DNA of 64,000 bases, taken from positions 107,636 to 171,635 of the forward strand of contig ML976747.1 of assembly GCA_010015655.1 (NCBI GenBank), given 5' to 3'. Position numbers and translations under genes: made by a program. This document shows positions 61,437 to 64,000 of this stretch, in pieces. The notes under the pieces are model-generated. The model was not told the DNA's origin, did no database searches, and saw nothing but the letters and a program-made list of their open reading frames with translations. Positions within the stretch are counted from its first letter, which is position 1. Each line of letters begins with the position of its first letter. The DNA comes from Bimuria novae-zelandiae CBS 107.79 (Eukaryota > Ascomycota > Dothideomycetes > Pleosporales > Didymosphaeriaceae).

Positions 61437-61684
61437 TGTCTGATTACATGGCCCTTTGCACACACGAAGGTAGCTGGCGCAACCTTACACAAAGAGACTT
61501 TGCTAGCAGTCTGGTTCATCCGCACGATTCTAAGTGGGATAAAGGGCGACTTTCCTTACTTAACGGAAATAGATTAGCGTCTTAACGTGAGACGTAAGGA
61601 TAAAAGAGCCTTACATTCTTGCAAAGACACAACACAAGAATCAATTACTTTTCCATCTCATCAAAAACACCCTTTAATCTAACA
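61437..61684 (+). repeat. 3' LTR of D
   Basis: 248 bp, TGTCTGATTACATGG...AATCTAACA, the clean form of the LTR end. Confidence 0.93.
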
Positions 61685-61689
61685 ATTAG

Positions 61690-62633
61690 AGGCAGGCTTT
61701 ATCCTTAAACCTCCGTTCTTATTCTTCCTGCGAGATGCTGTTCTTGCCCTAGTAACTCTTTTTTAGTCTATATAGCTATTTTCCCTTGCCGTTTTTCTTT
61801 TTGTACTATTAGGCTTTATTAGTTATAATAATATCTCTGTCCTGGTCTCTTTCTACGGGTCTAGATTAATTCTTTTTTTTAGTAAGTAGCTTAGTATTGT
61901 ACTGTCTTTCCAGCTTGCGTTTATATAGGCAATTATTTACTTTAATAGTATTATTAATAAGTTTCTCTAGGTCGTCTGCCTTTCCTTAGTAGACTAATTT
62001 ATTTTTAACTAATTTCTTTAGCCTATTATAGTAGGTAATTATAAGTAGGGCTTCCCCCTATCCGTTAAGTTCTGCCATAATCTATTTAAACTCTAGTATA
62101 TAGAGTACCGCTAATTTCTTCTAACGTAGGCGTTAGAGGCGTATTTTAGCTTAATATCCTTTATTAATAGTGCTAAATATTTCTTTTATAGCCTTATAAA
62201 AGGACTCTTAGTCCTTAAAGGCGTCTTTAGTAGCGTCTAAATTATAATCCTCTACTTTACTATTCTTAAAGAAGTTATTAATTATTAGTCTAGCCTACGC
62301 GGCTGCCTTGTCTTGCATATTTATATAGGTAACTTGGATCTTATCTTATTCCGTGTTAAACCTTCCTAGGTTATAGCGGATAAATAGTTCTATTTATATT
62401 AGGAATGTTCCTGGGTGACCCTTTCTAGTATAGGGTTTAGGTTTTAGGACCTTTAGCTAATATTTTATATCTTTTTATTAGCTTATCTTCTTGCTTATCT
62501 AGTTAATAATTTTCTATAGCTAGGCTATCTAAGCCGCTTATTTAATAACTATCTTTCTTAGGGTCTTTTCCTTAGGTGCTAGAGCTACAGTGGTCGAACT
62601 AGGTCCTGCTATTATACTATAGGATAGTTAAAG
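61690..62633 (-). pseudogene. 5' part of gag of C
   Basis: Minus-strand region between the 5' LTR of C and Copia D. It is AT-rich and stop-filled. By position it holds the start of gag, continuing at 56.3 kb on the far side of D, where the zinc knuckle lies. No other motif is seen. Confidence 0.5.
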
Positions 62634-63089
62634 TGTTATAAGGCTCTCACACCTTATTCTAATTTAGGTTAGGGCGGTAAGGTATCGTAGTACTTTATAA
62701 ATTATTTAGTAGTATAAGTTAATGCGACACTTAGCGCGAGGCTAGATAATTTAATCTTATAATAAAGTAAGATAACTATTAGTCTATAGAGGAGAACGTA
62801 CTCGCACAGAAGATATGTGAGTTAACTATAAGGAGAGGAACGACAATAGGAGAATGGTTACACTATATACCAGTCTGTTTCTTCCTTATAGTCCCGCCAA
62901 GACTCCGTAGTCCCAGGGACTCTGGTAGTCCCATGGGACTTCCCTTTATACGGGACTTTATTACGTGACTGCTAACATAAGCTACCCCGCGCCTCCTTGT
63001 GTTCCGTTGTTTCTGCTATCCCGTTAATAATTACTTCCTTGGCATAATTACCTGGCTCCTTTCTTCTTCTGGTTCCTGTGGTCGTAACA
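62634..63089 (-). repeat. 5' LTR of C
   Basis: 456 bp, TGTTATAAGGCTCTC...GTGGTCGTAACA. The right half is GC-rich, with repeated AGTCCC/GGGACT words (about 62890-62960). Confidence 0.92.
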
Positions 63090-63296
63090 CGTAGCTACTC
63101 TAAATATAGTTCTATTTAGGTGGCTACGCGCACAATTAGCGAAATAAAATAAATAAAAATTAACTAATTAGTAGAGTTATAATTACTACTACAATGTTAC
63201 TAACTATACTAATTATTAGAAATAGTAAAAACGCGCGAAACAATTTACATATAGCATAAATAAGGGAATATCTATAAGTTATAAAGGAAGGGGTAG

Positions 63297-63682
63297 TATA
63301 ACTAAAATAATTACTTATTAATATAAGAACCCTTAGCTAGTTAAGATAAAATTTAAGATTATCTAAAAACTAACACTTATCTGTATTAGACTGATTTTAA
63401 ATTTATTAGACTAATAGGGAACTACGCATTTGATTTAGACCTATTTTAGATTTATTAGACTAATAGTTAACTTATAGTAGATATATACTAGCTAGCTACT
63501 TAGAAAAAATTGTATTTAAAGGAGCTTAAGGCCTTTATAGTTTAGTACCTTTTCTGTATCCTTTTGTACTAGGCCTATAGGCACTTAATTTATTTAAGGC
63601 TATATTCTTATACACGTACTCCTATATGCCTCTACTAAAAGATACGCTAATATTAATCCTTTAAGTGACCTACGCCGATACA
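63297..63682 (+). repeat. 3' LTR of B
   Basis: 386 bp. RIP-mutated start TATAACTAA (TGTAACAGG), clean end CGCCGATACA, followed by TSD CTAAA. Confidence 0.9.
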
Positions 63683-63687
63683 CTAAA

Positions 63688-63821
63688 GATGCTTAAAGAA
63701 TACTTATAAATTTAATAAAGAGTCTAAAGTTAAGCTTTAAGTGTTAAACTTATATATCTACGGTTCGCATAACTAAGGGTTAAGGATTCAAGGCAACAAT
63801 TGGGCGTAGCCTATTATAATA
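63688..63821 (-). repeat. Second piece of the 5' LTR of G2
   Basis: Continues 41833-41865 across element B. It aligns with 20891-21024 of the 3' LTR and is followed by TSD GTAAT. Confidence 0.75.
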
Positions 63822-63889
63822 GTAATAATTAAAAAGTATAAGTTAGTATTACTAAGAAAAAGTGCGTAGCTCGCTTATAGAATACGTTA

Positions 63890-64000
63890 TAGAAAATTGT
63901 AAAATTGTAAAATAATTCTAAGAGATATCTATTTATAATGCGACAATCCTAATCTATTTAACAGCCTGTACCGTCTAAGTTTTAGAAACCGTGTCACACA
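63890..64000. other. AT-rich flank right of P4, nothing recognised
   Basis: Last 110 bases of the window. No open frame. The final 40 bases are less AT-rich and may be the start of another element. Confidence 0.4.

Larger units (their letters stand above)
56305..61684 (+). mobile_element. Ty1/Copia retrotransposon D, RIP-inactivated
   Basis: 5380 bp with LTRs of exactly 248 bp (56305-56552, 61437-61684) and TSD ATTAG (56300-56304, 61685-61689). A purine-rich tract, AAGCTAAGGGGG, precedes the 3' LTR. Order gag, protease, integrase, reverse transcriptase, RNase H on the plus strand, the Copia order. It is inserted next to the gag zinc knuckle of C. LTRs and part of the reverse transcriptase are lightly mutated; gag and integrase are full of TAA/TAG stops. 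Confidence 0.95.
48305..63089 (-). mobile_element. Ty3/Gypsy chromovirus C, interrupted by four younger insertions
   Basis: The LTR at 62634-63089 is 456 bp. The LTR at 48305-49026 is 722 bp and becomes exactly 456 once the 261-bp solo LTR and its TSD copy are removed. TSD CGTAG lies at 48300-48304 and 63090-63094. Coding runs on the minus strand: gag at 62.5-61.7 kb and 56.3-55.5 kb (split by Copia D), protease about 54.6 kb, reverse transcriptase 54.3-53.6 kb, integrase 53.0-52.2 and 50.3-49.9 kb (split by P3), chromodomain 49.89-49.71 kb. Native length is about 7.1 kb. Confidence 0.9.
41866..63682 (+). mobile_element. Ty3/Gypsy chromovirus copy B, interrupted by element C
   Basis: Same family as A. 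LTRs of exactly 386 bp lie at 41866-42251 and 63297-63682. TSD CTAAA lies at 41861-41865 and 63683-63687. Removing C and its TSD leaves 7027 bp, 215 bp less than A; most of that is loss of the chromodomain. The insertion point is inside the 5' LTR of G2, and the unbroken site is present at 20880-20895. The join across C (ATAACGTAATTACGTAG to CTACTCTAAATATAG) matches the uninterrupted sequence of copy A at about 33537-33572. Confidence 0.92.
20859..63821 (-). mobile_element. Ty3/Gypsy chromovirus G2, expanded to 43 kb by nested elements
   Basis: Short LTRs of about 166 bp lie at 20859-21024 and, split by element B, at 41833-41865 plus 63688-63821 (167 bp). TSD GTAAT lies at 20854-20858 and 63822-63826. 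Subtracting the nested elements and their TSDs leaves about 7.4 kb, a normal Gypsy size. Coding remains run on the minus strand: gag at the high-coordinate side (about 41.8-40.5 kb, 34.2 kb, 26.9-26.5 kb), then reverse transcriptase (25.9-25.2 kb), integrase (24.3-23.5 kb) and chromodomain (about 23.06-22.94 kb). A long plus-strand frame lies between the chromodomain and the 3' LTR. Confidence 0.8.
10357..63887 (+). mobile_element. Outer pogo-like transposon P4, now expanded to 53.5 kb by nested insertions
   Basis: The left end at 10357 (ACGTATTCCATAAGCGAGCT) and the right end at 63887 are inverted repeats of each other with two to three mismatches. TA lies at both outer edges (10355-10356, 63888-63889). 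Removing Gypsy elements G and G2, each with its own TSD, leaves three pieces: 10357-10382, 19289-20858 and 63827-63887. These join into an element of about 1.66 kb. The middle piece carries transposase remains. AAGCGA and AAACGA in the left repeat are 17 bp apart, the same period as in the other pogo-like ends here. The inference rests on the two ends matching across 53 kb and on the TSDs of both inner elements. Confidence 0.75.

Noticed and set aside
10357..63887. A giant Starship-type element
   Set aside because: No tyrosine recombinase or cargo genes are seen, and every segment is accounted for by nested transposons with their own TSDs.
3169..64000. tRNA or rRNA genes
   Set aside because: I looked for conserved tRNA arm and rRNA-like blocks by eye and saw none; a covariance-model scan would be needed to exclude a RIP-mutated copy.

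Overview
The window looks like nuclear DNA of a filamentous ascomycete, most likely a Dothideomycete. Short introns (58 and 60 nt) with CTAAC branch sites support this. So do Fot1/pogo and Tc1-type DNA transposons, chromodomain-bearing Ty3/Gypsy elements, Ty1/Copia elements, and the signature of repeat-induced point mutation (RIP). In the AT-rich part, TpG/CpA dinucleotides are largely converted to TpA, so Gln codons have become TAA/TAG stops, Cys has become Tyr and Asp has become Asn. The species assignment is inference.

Layout. Bases 3-3168 hold the only intact host gene, the 3' end of a P4-ATPase lipid flippase (three exons). Within about 200 bp of its stop codon the sequence changes to a RIP-mutated AT-rich block that fills the rest of the window and carries no other host gene that I can recognise. 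From 3371 to about 10160 there is an orphan pogo-type terminal repeat, a RIP-killed pogo element (3522-6969) split by a young Tc1-like element (4500-6134), and a degenerate minus-strand retroelement piece with its LTR (9398-10158), itself split by a solo LTR (9504-9926).

From 10357 to 63887 I reconstruct one 53.5-kb nest from target-site duplications (TSDs), LTR pairs of equal length, and empty sites. The outer element is a pogo-like transposon (P4). It contains Gypsy G (10383-19283, which contains pogo-like P2) and Gypsy G2 (20859-63821). G2 contains a solo LTR with an assembly gap (26185-26456), Gypsy A (26899-34140), Gypsy E (34276-40478, with a solo LTR inside) and Gypsy B (41866-63682). 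B contains Gypsy C (48305-63089). C contains two solo Copia-type LTRs, pogo-like P3 (50366-52192) and Copia D (56305-61684).

Most elements are dead by RIP. The innermost solo LTRs and P3 are the least mutated, as expected if they arrived last. The most unusual content is a set of antisense open frames between the chromodomain and the 3' LTR in four of the five Gypsy families. In two of them (G and C) the frame reads as a six-cysteine cluster with the exact spacing of a fungal Zn2Cys6 binuclear cluster, once RIP-type Cys-to-Tyr changes are taken into account. A second recurring feature is a 17-bp tandem repeat within the terminal inverted repeats of every pogo-like element in the window.
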